Origin: Methylomagnum ishizawai
GTDB lineage: Bacteria; Pseudomonadota; Gammaproteobacteria; Methylococcales; Methylomonadaceae
Assembly: GCA_945861705.1 (NCBI GenBank)
Contig: CAMAVM010000012.1
Location: 1 to 64,000 of the forward strand
Direction of reading: 5' to 3'
DNA: 64,000 nucleotides
Positions 41,402-50,626 of the stretch are shown piece by piece. The position numbers and the translations under genes were made by a program. Within the stretch, counting starts at the first letter, position 1; each line of letters begins with the position of its first letter. The notes under the pieces were generated by a model. That model was not told the origin of the DNA. It saw only the letters and a list, made by a program, of their open reading frames with translations, and made no database searches.

Positions 41402-44400
41402 GTGAATCAATTCAAATCAATAAAATCATACAGTCGCTTTGGTCTGTTAAGTGGGTTTTTAATTGCCGTCGCTATTGTAACTAAGATAGCGGTTGCGGGA
41501 GATATTGCAACGACCCCATTGTTTATAGGACAGGCAGTAGCACCTAAAGCAATGATAAATATGTCCAAGGATCACCAGCTTTTCTTTAAAGCTTATGATG
41601 ATTATTCCGACTTAGATGATGATGACGTTCCTGAAACCACGTACAAGCACAGCTTTAATTATTACGGCTATTTTGATAGTACAAAATGTTATAAATACAG
41701 CAGTAACCGTTTTGAACCCGAAAGTATTTCTTCGGACAAATATTGTGATGATGACCAATGGAGCGGAAATTTTTTAAATTGGGCAACCATGTCGCGCATG
41801 GATGTCATTCGTAAAATACTGTATGGCGGTCTGCGTTCTACAGATGACGCTAATTTAACGGTATTAGAGCGTGCTTTCCTTCCTACTGATGCCCATAGTT
41901 GGGCCAAGTTTTATAACGGTAGCGATTTAGACAAGCTGACTCCCTTTAACTACACTGAAGGACTTACCTTATGTAATACAACAGATGCTTCTTCTGGGAC
42001 ATCTCAATCAGTTACCAACGCACCGCTAATTCGCGTTGCCAAAGGCAATTTTGCTTTATGGGCAGCTAATGAACGTTGGCAGTGCAAGTGGGGTGAGGGC
42101 GATAATGGCAATAACGCTACCCTATCGGGGATAAATGCCAGTAGCACTGCGCCATCGCAATCAGGCAATAATGAATATATTGCACGAGTTCAAGCTTGTG
42201 TTAGCACCGCCTTGGAAGGCAACGAAAAATGTAAAAATTACGCGAGTTCTGACTTAAAACCGATAGGTTTACTGCAAGAATACGGTGACGGTAACAAGAT
42301 GTACTTCGGACTCATGTCTGGTTCGTATCAAAACAACAAGGAAGGTGGCGTTTTAAGGAAAAATATCGGTACTTTTACAAATGAAATCAATGCTAATGGT
42401 ACATTCACCGCGACCACTGGAATTATTAATGCCCTTAACAAACTCAAGATAGTTGGTTACCAATACGGTTCTGGCAATGGAATCTATAATAACGCTCAAT
42501 CTACTACTGGTGGCGGCGATGACTGTATTTGGGGTCTAAGTACCTTTACGTCCAGTAAATGTAGAAATTGGGGTAATCCACAAGCCGAGCTATTACTGGA
42601 ATCCCTGCGTTATTTGGCGGGTAAAAGTGCGACTCCTGCGTATAGCGCAACTGACACAGTTCTTAATTTAACGACAGCAAGTTTTGTAAATCCAATAACA
42701 ACCGCCGAATCGTGTGCTTCACTGAATGTTATACAATTTAATGCTAGCACCACTTCTTATGATGCCGATGGTCTTGGGCTCGCTACCGATATTGGTTTGT
42801 CAAATTTGAGTGCTGCAACAGACGCAGTAGGGGCAGGAGAAATCTCAACTTCCAGTCCATTTTTTATAGGCGAAAATGGCACCGATAACAATCAATTGTG
42901 TACCGCCAAGACCGTCAGCCCTAGTGGTAGTAATACCTTGAGTAAACTGCTGGGGACATGCCCTGATGCGCCTCGGCTTTCGGGGTCTTACCAAATTGCA
43001 GGTCTGGCACATTATGCACACACTAATGATCTACGCTCGGATATTACAAAAAATCAATTGGTAAATCTTTACGGCATAGCGTTATCCCCAGCGTTGCCTA
43101 AAGTTGTTGTGCCAGTACCAGGTTCTAGTACCAAGAAAATTACTATACTACCGGCCTGTCGTAATTTAAGTACCGCACCCAATGCCGCCAATTGTGCCAT
43201 TGTTGATTTTAAAATCATAAGTCAAGCGACAACCTCAACGACTGCAACAGGCAAACTCTACGTTAACTGGGAGGATTCCGAGCAAGGCGGCGATTTTGAT
43301 CAGGATCAATGGGGTACTATTACATACAGTATTACAGGGTCAAACGTAACGATAACCACGGATGCTATTGCCCAATCCACGCCTAACAAAATGGGTTTCG
43401 GCTATGTGGTCAATGGTACAAGCCAAGATGGTTTTCATGTTCATTCAGGGATCAATGGCTTTGCCTATACCGACCCCACGGGTGGAACGACCTGTACAAA
43501 TTGCAATTTCGGTGATGCTGCAAGTGTTCGCACATATACCATTGGGACAGCTAACGCAAACAGCCTAGAGCAACCTTTGTTTTATGCGGCTAAATGGGGT
43601 GGTTTTATTGACTCCAACAATAACAAAAAGCCAGATCTACAAAGTGAATGGGATGCCGAAAATAATACCACTGGAAATGCCGAACCTGATGGCATCCCCG
43701 ACAAATATTTTGCCGCTACTAATCCACTAAAATTGGAGACTTCATTAGCCACAGCGTTAACTAAAATTAGCCTCGGTGATGGTGCTGCATCCGCTGTTGC
43801 AACGAATTCCACCCAGTTAAATGCAGGTTCAATTGTTTATCAAGCTAAATTTAACCCTATAGACTGGAGTGGCGACGTAGAAGCCTTTGCGGTTAACACG
43901 AATACTGGTGCGCTTACCACAGACTGGAAAGTGTCCGACCCAGGTAAAATTCCTGGTTCTGATGTTCGTAATATTTTAACTTACAACCCTAGGAAAGCAT
44001 TGGGTTCGCGCGGCATCCCTTTCCTTTGGGGACAGTTAACTTGCCCTGCTGCTAGCACATCTACACAGAAATGTACGAAGCCTGGGAGAAAGCCCAGTGA
44101 TCCACGCAGATCGTGTAGTCCTGGTAGCAAAAATTGCGTTTGTGAAATATTAACTACTTCTATTCCCACTTGTATTGACACTAATGTTCAAACCGATGGA
44201 AAATCACAACAGGATTACCTAAATAAATTGCCGCCAGCGACATCGTCCGATCTTAAAGGTCTTGACCGAGTTGACTGGTTACGTGGCGACCAAGAAAACG
44301 AGAAACTTAATAAAGATGATACTGATCTAAACCACATTTTTAGAAAACGGACGAAGCTATTGGGTGATGCCGTTAATTCTGATCCTGTTTTTGTGGGTAC

Positions 44401-44611
44401 TGATGACTTTGGCTATGGTGCCTTGTCAGGAGTAGAGGGCAGCAGCTATACCGCTTTTCGAGCTAGCTCTGCCTATTTAAACCGCATACCTACGCTTTAC
44501 GTGGGTACCAATGATGGTATGTTGCACGGTTTTGATGGCAGAAAATCAACAGCTACTGTCACTTCAGGCGGGAGTGAGCTATTTGCGTACGTTCCCAACG
44601 CGAATGCCTGA
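41402..44611 (+). CDS. pilY1: PilY1 pilus tip adhesin, N-terminal part (interrupted by frameshift)
   Basis: This frame gives 1069 residues. It has a membrane/signal segment at about 14-33, a Thr/Ser/Asn-rich N-terminal region and a Ca-like acidic run (SDLDDDDVPE). From about 820 onward the propeller begins (SIVYQAKFNPIDWSGDVEAF). It stops at 44609-44611, immediately after ELFAYVPNANA. PilY1 normally continues with MP-x-L-x-x-LTSP, and that continuation is present in the +1 frame. PilY1 is secreted and sits at the pilus tip. As read, the product lacks most of its beta-propeller. Confidence 0.88.
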   Translation: MNQFKSIKSYSRFGLLSGFLIAVAIVTKIAVAGDIATTPLFIGQAVAPKAMINMSKDHQLFFKAYDDYSDLDDDDVPETTYKHSFNYYGYFDSTKCYKYSSNRFEPESISSDKYCDDDQWSGNFLNWATMSRMDVIRKILYGGLRSTDDANLTVLERAFLPTDAHSWAKFYNGSDLDKLTPFNYTEGLTLCNTTDASSGTSQSVTNAPLIRVAKGNFALWAANERWQCKWGEGDNGNNATLSGINASSTAPSQSGNNEYIARVQACVSTALEGNEKCKNYASSDLKPIGLLQEYGDGNKMYFGLMSGSYQNNKEGGVLRKNIGTFTNEINANGTFTATTGIINALNKLKIVGYQYGSGNGIYNNAQSTTGGGDDCIWGLSTFTSSKCRNWGNPQAELLLESLRYLAGKSATPAYSATDTVLNLTTASFVNPITTAESCASLNVIQFNASTTSYDADGLGLATDIGLSNLSAATDAVGAGEISTSSPFFIGENGTDNNQLCTAKTVSPSGSNTLSKLLGTCPDAPRLSGSYQIAGLAHYAHTNDLRSDITKNQLVNLYGIALSPALPKVVVPVPGSSTKKITILPACRNLSTAPNAANCAIVDFKIISQATTSTTATGKLYVNWEDSEQGGDFDQDQWGTITYSITGSNVTITTDAIAQSTPNKMGFGYVVNGTSQDGFHVHSGINGFAYTDPTGGTTCTNCNFGDAASVRTYTIGTANANSLEQPLFYAAKWGGFIDSNNNKKPDLQSEWDAENNTTGNAEPDGIPDKYFAATNPLKLETSLATALTKISLGDGAASAVATNSTQLNAGSIVYQAKFNPIDWSGDVEAFAVNTNTGALTTDWKVSDPGKIPGSDVRNILTYNPRKALGSRGIPFLWGQLTCPAASTSTQKCTKPGRKPSDPRRSCSPGSKNCVCEILTTSIPTCIDTNVQTDGKSQQDYLNKLPPATSSDLKGLDRVDWLRGDQENEKLNKDDTDLNHIFRKRTKLLGDAVNSDPVFVGTDDFGYGALSGVEGSSYTAFRASSAYLNRIPTLYVGTNDGMLHGFDGRKSTATVTSGGSELFAYVPNANA

Positions 44612-46157
44612 GTTAAGTAAGCTGACATCGCCTACTTATACCCATCAGTATTATGTCGATGGCACTTCTGCTTCAAGTGATGTGTATTATGATTCGAGTT
44701 GGCACACCATGTTAGTCGGTGCTACAGGTGCAGGCGGTCGTGCGTTATTTGCGCTGGATGTTACTAGCCCACCTACCAGTGCTACTGAGTTTGCTACCTT
44801 TACACCTACCAGCGCATTGTGGGAGTTTACCGATACCGCGCCTCCCGTCGCTACTGATTGCAGCGCGTTTGGAGCAGGCAGTGCTAACTATGATGCCAAT
44901 GATCTGGGCTATACCCTGGCACAACCTTCGATAGTTAGAATGCAAAATGGCAGTTGGGTAGTCATTGCCGCTAACGGCTATAACAGCAATAACGGCAGTG
45001 CTGTGTTGTTTATTCTTGACGCTAAAACCGGCTGTATTATCAAAAAAATTGATACCGGCGCGAAGCCTAGCACCCCAATACCACCTGGGCGGTCAGATAA
45101 AAATGGTCTGTCAACACCCATTGCTGTTGATGCCAATAATGATCTGAGTATAGATACTGTTTATGCAGGCGATTTATACGGCAATTTGTGGAAGTTTGAT
45201 TTGTCAGGTACCGTTGCTAGCTGGAATATATCTGGCGGCAGCCCTATATTCGTGGCTTGTACAACAGCGGGTGCAAGTTGCCCAACAGCAAATCGGCAGC
45301 CCATCACTAGCAAGCCTAACGTTGGTGCAGTACGGGCAGTAGGCTCTGATCAAGACGGTGTCGGTAGAATGGTGTACTTCGGTACAGGTAAGTTTTTTGA
45401 AACAGGTGACAACTTATTGCCTACTTTACCCGCACTACCACAGGTACAAACTTTTTACGGCCTATGGGATAGAGGCTCGACCATCACTGATCGCGCTTTG
45501 TTGCAAGATCAAACCATTGATTTTGAAGGTTTTGCCGATACAGATTGTGGAACGGCTTCTTGCCCTAAAACCATTAGGTCTGTTCGTGTAGTGTCAAAAA
45601 CCACTGTTTGTTACGCTGCCACCACCGTTGGTTGCACAACAAGTAGCCCGTTAAAAAGCGGCTGGGCATTGAATTTACTCGTTAAACCTGGCAATGTTGC
45701 CCAGGGTGAACGGGTCATCAGTCTACCTTTAGTACGTCGGGGCTTAGTAGTGTTTTCTACGGTAATCCCCAATCCTGACCCCTGTGGTGATGGTGGAGAA
45801 TCACGCTTAATGGAAATTGATGCGCTAAGTGGTGGTGAAGCTGATGCAACGCCCTTTGATGTCACTGGCAATGGCGTAATTGATGATAAGGATTTTATAT
45901 TGATCAACGGCGTGAAACATAATGCGTCGGGTGTTAACCAAGGGATTGGTATTACTAAGCAACCAACAGTAATTGAATCTCCAACCGCATCCATTGACTA
46001 TAAATACAGTAGTGGCTCAAGTGCTGCTATGGGAACTGTTGTTGATAGAGGAGGTAGTGGCTGTGTAGGTACTACCTGTGACGATGATGATGATGTCGGC
46101 GGAAGTACCGCTATTCCTGGCACACGCAGGTCATGGCGGCAATTGAATGCCTTGTAA
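44604..46157 (+). CDS. pilY1: PilY1, C-terminal part (out of frame with the N-terminal part)
   Basis: From ATG 44604 this frame reads MPELSKLTSPTYTHQYYVDG, a standard PilY1 continuation, then SSWHTMLVGATGAGGRALFAL, GDLYGNLWKFDL and YFGTGKFFETGD. These are blades of the C-terminal beta-propeller. A Ca-binding-like loop, DVTGNGVIDDKD, lies near the end. One extra base near 44601-44604 (a single A between GCG and ATG) explains the split. No convincing ribosome site precedes 44604, so independent translation is doubtful. It is best read as the second half of one gene, 41402-46157. Confidence 0.85.
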   Translation: MPELSKLTSPTYTHQYYVDGTSASSDVYYDSSWHTMLVGATGAGGRALFALDVTSPPTSATEFATFTPTSALWEFTDTAPPVATDCSAFGAGSANYDANDLGYTLAQPSIVRMQNGSWVVIAANGYNSNNGSAVLFILDAKTGCIIKKIDTGAKPSTPIPPGRSDKNGLSTPIAVDANNDLSIDTVYAGDLYGNLWKFDLSGTVASWNISGGSPIFVACTTAGASCPTANRQPITSKPNVGAVRAVGSDQDGVGRMVYFGTGKFFETGDNLLPTLPALPQVQTFYGLWDRGSTITDRALLQDQTIDFEGFADTDCGTASCPKTIRSVRVVSKTTVCYAATTVGCTTSSPLKSGWALNLLVKPGNVAQGERVISLPLVRRGLVVFSTVIPNPDPCGDGGESRLMEIDALSGGEADATPFDVTGNGVIDDKDFILINGVKHNASGVNQGIGITKQPTVIESPTASIDYKYSSGSSAAMGTVVDRGGSGCVGTTCDDDDDVGGSTAIPGTRRSWRQLNAL

Positions 46158-46246
46158 TTGGTAAGAGACGAGACAAGCAGGTGAGCAAACGGTGCTTGCC
46201 TGCGTAAACTGAATAACATATCGCACTAATTAGCGTAGAATGAATT

Positions 46247-46714
46247 ATGAGACAAACGCAATCAGGTTTTACGTTAATAGAACTGATGATATGTGTGGCA
46301 ATAATCGGTATTTTGACTGCTATTGCCTTACCTAGTTATCAGGAAAGTGTGAGAAAGTCACGCAGAGCGGATGCAAAAGCCGCTTTGCTGGGTTTAGTCA
46401 ATGCTATGGAGCGGCATTTTACGGAAATCAATACCTATTGCAATGCGGGAGGAACAGGCGGAGGAGACTCTTGTGGTACGGGTTCTATCAATGATACAGG
46501 AACTCCCTCTTCCTCTGTTTACACGGTGGACACTGGCACGGCTACGTATTATGACTTAACAATCAATGCCGTAGATGCCAGCACCTACACCTTATGGGCT
46601 GCACCAAAAAGCGCTCAGGCCAGTGATAAATGCGGTACGTTGACGTTGACACATTTGGGTGCTAAGGATGTTACAGCGCAAACATCCGGTGTAACCAAGG
46701 CTGATTGCTGGTAG
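46247..46714 (+). CDS. pilE: Minor pilin PilE-like
   Basis: The 155-residue prepilin has a six-to-seven residue leader, MRQTQSG, before FTLIELMICVAIIGILTAIA, with the expected Glu at mature position 5. PSYQESVRKSRRADAKAALL follows, as in PilE of Pseudomonas minor pilin operons. A C-terminal cysteine pair (SDKCGTL and KADCW) would close the D-loop. It ends the fimT-pilVWXY1E unit and is followed by a terminator. Confidence 0.92.
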   Translation: MRQTQSGFTLIELMICVAIIGILTAIALPSYQESVRKSRRADAKAALLGLVNAMERHFTEINTYCNAGGTGGGDSCGTGSINDTGTPSSSVYTVDTGTATYYDLTINAVDASTYTLWAAPKSAQASDKCGTLTLTHLGAKDVTAQTSGVTKADCW

Positions 46715-46754
46715 GGTTGTGTGTTGGTTGAATCAGATGTAGATGTAGATAGGG

Positions 46755-46782
46755 TGGGCAGGCTTTTTTGCCCATCTTTTGT
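46755..46782 (+). terminator. Rho-independent terminator of the minor pilin operon
   Basis: TGGGCA (46755-46760) and TGCCCA (46769-46774) form the stem, extendable by G-T pairing, and are followed by TCTTTTGTTT. Location and T-rich tail fit an intrinsic terminator 40 bases after pilE. Confidence 0.7.
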
Positions 46783-46809
46783 TTACAGATTTATGTTAAT
46801 TTTGTTCGT

Positions 46810-46946
46810 GGTTTGACCATTCGGCAAGCGCACGGCTCACCACGAACCAAACCGTCAGGTCACGGAACAGAACCTACACAGGTCTTTACCCTCACAAACT
46901 GTTCGTCCTGAGCTTGTCGAAGGAAGCTTGTCGAAAGACAATCAGA
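46810..46946. repeat. Dispersed intergenic repeats between pilE and fadE
   Basis: GTTCGTGGT and ACCACGAAC form a 9-base inverted repeat near 46809-46857. The tail 46907-46938 contains TTCGTCCTGAGCTTGTCGAA with a second GCTTGTCGAA directly repeated. The latter motif occurs as a dispersed repeat in many bacterial genomes. The remaining gap shows no gene. Confidence 0.5.
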
Positions 46947-46964
46947 TTTGACCATCGCTTCAAA

Positions 46965-49376
46965 TTACTTCTCCAACTCCTCAGCACTAAAATCATCAAC
47001 TGTAATCGCTTGCAATCTCGCCTGCTCTGCTGTGTCAAACAACTGGGCTTCTTCTTTTGTGATGATGTTTTTGGTCAGCGCATCTTTTGCAACTTCAGAC
47101 ATCTCACTCTTAGCCAACTGCTTTTGTTTTTGTGCCAGCTTTATCTTGGCTTCAACCGGAGCTGCTGCGAGTACCGCTTTAAACGCCACCTCGATCCTGC
47201 CAGTGGCATCATCTGGCTTATTGTTGATGTAGATACCTTTGGTTAAGCGGTCGCGTACGGACGAATCAGCCAACAACAATGCAGCGCATTGGTGGACTAG
47301 CTTATCACTGGCGGGTTTGTTGGGTTTGCCCAGCGGGAAGATGACGGCATTGAGCAGACAAGCAACAGGAGGAAATGGTAGCTTGGTCAGTATATCTGCT
47401 AAGGCTTGTTGTGCGCGGTAAATGCTTTCCTGGCAAGCCCAATGCAGCAGCGGTAGGTCGTCTTTCTGTTTGCCTTGGTTTTCATAATGTTTCAGCGCAC
47501 AGGAACATAGGTAAAGGTTAGATAAAGCATCGGCAAAGCGACCAGACAACCGTTCCTTACGTTTTAACGCGCCACCCAAGGTTAATAAGGCGTAATCAGC
47601 AAGGAATGCAAACCCAACACTTAGCCGTGCAATCTGGAGGTAATAGCGTTTGGTTTCTTTATCACCAGGGGTTGCCAGAAAACGGGCGTTGGTTAATCCT
47701 AGCCACAAACATGCCGCTTTGTTATGCCCCCAGTGACCAATATGGTTGAAGAAAACTTGGTCGAATGCATTTAAGTTACCTTCGGCTATTGCCGCCATTT
47801 CTTGCTGGATGTAAGGGTGGCAACGGACTGCACCTTGTCCGAAGATCATCATGGTGCGGGTGAGGATGTTTGCGCCTTCAACTGTAATACTGACCGGAAT
47901 AACCTGGTATACGCGCCCTAGGTAATTTTTTGGCCCTAAACAAATCCCCGCGCCACCGAGTATATCCATACCGTCATTAACCACACGTCGCATGCGTTCG
48001 GTCAATTCGTATTTCAAGATGGCGGAAATGACGGCGGGTTTCTCACCTTGATCTAATGCCGCATTGGTGACTTGTCTTGCCGCGTCGAGAATGTAGGTTT
48101 CACCTGCGACCCGCGCCAGTGCTTCTTCAATGCCCTCAAATTCCCCGATAGGCATGTTGAATTGCTTGCGGATACGGGCATAAGCACCGATGTTGCGGCT
48201 GGTGAATTTAGCTGCACCTACACTCAGGGCGGGTAGCGATATAGCGCGTCCGGTCGTCAGGCATTGCATCAACATCTTCCAGCCATTGCCGACCTGTGCA
48301 ACGCCGCCGATAATCATGTCCATTGGGATAAAGACATCTTTACCCCAATTTGGGCCGTTCTGGAATGCGGAGTCCAATGGAAAGTGTCTTCTTCCAATGC
48401 TTATGCCAGGGGTATTGGTGGGTATAAGTGCAACTGTAATACCAATATTCTCTTTGTCGCCGATCAGGTGGTCGGGATCGTAAAGCTTGAAGGCGAGACC
48501 CAATACGGTAGCGATTGGCCCCAAGGTAATGTAGCGTTTTTCCCAATTTAGCCGTATTCCCAATACCCTATCCTGCCCCTTATGGTTGCCATAACAGACC
48601 ACACCCGTATCAGGCATTGCGCCTGCATCACTGCCTGCATGTGGGCCAGTTAATGCGAAGGCAGGAATATCCTCGCCATTCGCCAAACGAGGCAAATAAT
48701 AGTTTTTTTGTTCTTCCGTGCCATAATTCAGCAACAGTTTTCCAGGTCCCAGTGAATTAGGCACCATAACAGTGACTGCCGCTGTGCTGCTGCGGCTGGA
48801 TATTTTCATCACTATTTCAGAATGCGCCGATTCGGAGAACTCAAGCCCGCCATATTTCTTGGGGATCATTATGCCGCAGAATTTTTGCTTTTTAATGTAA
48901 TCCCACACTTCCGGCGGTAAATCCATGCGGTTATGGGTAATGTCCCAGTCGTTGAGCATGGCACATAAGGTTTCTGTCGGGCCGTCAAGAAAGCCTTGTT
49001 CTTCTTTTGAGAACTTTGCGACAGGTAGATTTTGTAGGATGTCCCAGTTAGGGTTGCCTGAAAACAATTCGGCATCCCACCAAGTGTTGCCTGCTTCCAG
49101 TGCTTCCCGCTCAGTTTGCGACATGGCGGGTAAAGCCGCCTTCATGAATTTGAAGGCCCAGCGGCTGATGAGCCATTGCCGGATGGGGATTACGTTTAAA
49201 GGGATGAAAACGATTAAATACGTCATCCACAAACTGAGATTGCTCGACGATGAAGCGCCATTCACGAGTAGATACGCGCCTAGCAATGCGCCAACAGCCA
49301 AGGTAATCCAGTGTATGGAAGCTTTGTGGTAAGCCAATATAACGACCAGGATGATAAGTGTGAGCAGCCAGAGCAT
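46965..49376 (-). CDS. fadE: Acyl-CoA dehydrogenase FadE
   Basis: The 803-residue protein matches the long FadE type. N-terminal hydrophobic segments (about 1-65) anchor it to the membrane. The acyl-CoA dehydrogenase core follows with FALTGPHAGSDAGAMPDTG and the FAD-domain region VNDGMDILGGAGICLGP, then SITVEGANILTRTMMIFGQG. The C-terminal DUF1974 domain ends at the stop. It performs the first oxidation step of fatty-acid beta-oxidation. Its presence with fadBA is notable in a methanotroph-like genome. Confidence 0.94.
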   Translation of the reverse strand: MLWLLTLIILVVILAYHKASIHWITLAVGALLGAYLLVNGASSSSNLSLWMTYLIVFIPLNVIPIRQWLISRWAFKFMKAALPAMSQTEREALEAGNTWWDAELFSGNPNWDILQNLPVAKFSKEEQGFLDGPTETLCAMLNDWDITHNRMDLPPEVWDYIKKQKFCGIMIPKKYGGLEFSESAHSEIVMKISSRSSTAAVTVMVPNSLGPGKLLLNYGTEEQKNYYLPRLANGEDIPAFALTGPHAGSDAGAMPDTGVVCYGNHKGQDRVLGIRLNWEKRYITLGPIATVLGLAFKLYDPDHLIGDKENIGITVALIPTNTPGISIGRRHFPLDSAFQNGPNWGKDVFIPMDMIIGGVAQVGNGWKMLMQCLTTGRAISLPALSVGAAKFTSRNIGAYARIRKQFNMPIGEFEGIEEALARVAGETYILDAARQVTNAALDQGEKPAVISAILKYELTERMRRVVNDGMDILGGAGICLGPKNYLGRVYQVIPVSITVEGANILTRTMMIFGQGAVRCHPYIQQEMAAIAEGNLNAFDQVFFNHIGHWGHNKAACLWLGLTNARFLATPGDKETKRYYLQIARLSVGFAFLADYALLTLGGALKRKERLSGRFADALSNLYLCSCALKHYENQGKQKDDLPLLHWACQESIYRAQQALADILTKLPFPPVACLLNAVIFPLGKPNKPASDKLVHQCAALLLADSSVRDRLTKGIYINNKPDDATGRIEVAFKAVLAAAPVEAKIKLAQKQKQLAKSEMSEVAKDALTKNIITKEEAQLFDTAEQARLQAITVDDFSAEELEK

Positions 49377-49395
49377 GGTGTTCTCCTTTTTTGTT

Positions 49396-49440
49396 GTCGC
49401 TAACGCGACGGGTTTTTTTTAATCGGGTTCTCGCACCCGA
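49396..49440. repeat. Hairpin pair upstream of fadE
   Basis: GTCGC-TAAC-GCGAC (49396-49409) followed by T8 (49413-49420) looks like a plus-strand intrinsic terminator. TCGGGT and ACCCGA (49423-49440) form a second hairpin. Both lie in the fadE leader region on the opposite strand to the genes. The rest of 49441-49656 shows nothing clear. Confidence 0.45.
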
Positions 49441-49656
49441 AGACGAAATGCTTTCTTTTGCGTCGCCAAAAAAAATATTCAAAGAAAAGGCGACCCTCTG
49501 CCACTTATTGTCTGCACTTCTCGATTTTAATAAGATTTGATGGAAGGGATATCGCTATCTCTCCAGAAAATTGCTGCACCCCTGCCGCAACCCTACGGGC
49601 GAATCCCCTCAAAATCATCGGTACTCGGCGCGGCAGAAGGGAATACTTGAGCATAA

Positions 49657-50490
49657 TCAGCTAATAATTATCTTAAAAGTCTTGGTGTCAAGCTCTGCTT
49701 TTTTTATATCAAGATGGCTATAATCCGAAGTGTTTTTTAAATTATTAACATCTTTCGTTAATGAATGGGATGCCCTACAACCTAAAATTACTCCAGTTAT
49801 AGCATTAGGGTTAAAACTAAAAGTAATTACCGGAAACCCTTTTGGAAACTCCCTAGCTATATTGCTTTTATCAAGAACTTTGTTGCCTTTAGTTAAAGGC
49901 ATCAGCATTCTCCATTCTTTTTCATAGCTCCAATCCAAGCTTTTAACATTGAATAATTCTGTTTGCGACATCTTGGAAAGGTCGCGATCTGGTCTTACTA
50001 AACGATAGTCAACTTGCCTAAAAGTACCGAATGTACTATTTGGGCTGAGCTCATGTTTATCGGTAAAAAAAACTTTATCTGTATCAAATTCAATTAAAAA
50101 CCCTGTATGGTCATCAGTATAATGTCCCCACATCAAAGGGTTATCATTATTTTCCGAAAGGGAGAGAATCCCTATTTGAGATTCTATCCATTTTGCAAGA
50201 TATAAGCCGATATCTTTTTTGTTTGTGAGGTTACCTAAAATTTTTTCATTAATGTAATCTAGAAGTTTATCAGTTAAATACGTAACAGAAAATTCAGTTA
50301 AGCCAATTTGAGATGCAAATTTAGTCAATTCTTCAATTATTGCTTGACCATTTATTGTTGTAGACGGTTTAAATGAGATAAATGGTTCCACTTCAAATGG
50401 GTCGTTGAACGCACCTGTTTGAGAAAACCTGATAGTTTTGTTAACTAGGTCTTCTATTCGCTTTCCCCTAACATGTTTATAGAGTTTCAT
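49657..50490 (-). CDS. DUF2971 domain protein
   Basis: This 277-residue protein starts MKLYKHVRGKRIEDLVNKTI and carries the family pattern FNDPFEVEPF, then LSENNDNPLMWGHYTDDHTGF and YEKEWRMLMPL. DUF2971 proteins are uncharacterised and often found in variable regions, some near defence genes. The gene is strikingly AT-rich relative to the fad genes on both sides, which suggests transfer. TGGAG precedes the ATG. It stands alone. Confidence 0.88.
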   Translation of the reverse strand: MKLYKHVRGKRIEDLVNKTIRFSQTGAFNDPFEVEPFISFKPSTTINGQAIIEELTKFASQIGLTEFSVTYLTDKLLDYINEKILGNLTNKKDIGLYLAKWIESQIGILSLSENNDNPLMWGHYTDDHTGFLIEFDTDKVFFTDKHELSPNSTFGTFRQVDYRLVRPDRDLSKMSQTELFNVKSLDWSYEKEWRMLMPLTKGNKVLDKSNIAREFPKGFPVITFSFNPNAITGVILGCRASHSLTKDVNNLKNTSDYSHLDIKKAELDTKTFKIIIS

Positions 50491-50521
50491 TTTTTCTCCA
50501 TATATTTTGATGGTTTAGAAC

Positions 50522-50593
50522 TATAGGATGTGCCGAGGCACGAGGCGCATCGCTCGCGATAGATGCGCTTCACTTTGTTCAGCACATCCTATA
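50522..50593. repeat. 72-base MITE-like inverted repeat
   Basis: TATAGGATGTGC (50522-50533) and GCACATCCTATA (50582-50593) are perfect 12-base terminal arms. An inner GCGCATC and GATGCGC pair nests within. The compact folded unit between the DUF2971 gene and fadB has no coding capacity and resembles a miniature transposable or REP-type element. Confidence 0.7.
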
Positions 50594-50626
50594 AAGTCCA
50601 AATCAACTCTAGAACAAGGTAAGCCT

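Noticed and set aside
44596-44611. Programmed frameshift in pilY1
   Set aside because: The +1 move needed does not occur at a recognised slippery codon or stop-codon context; mutation or sequence error is simpler.
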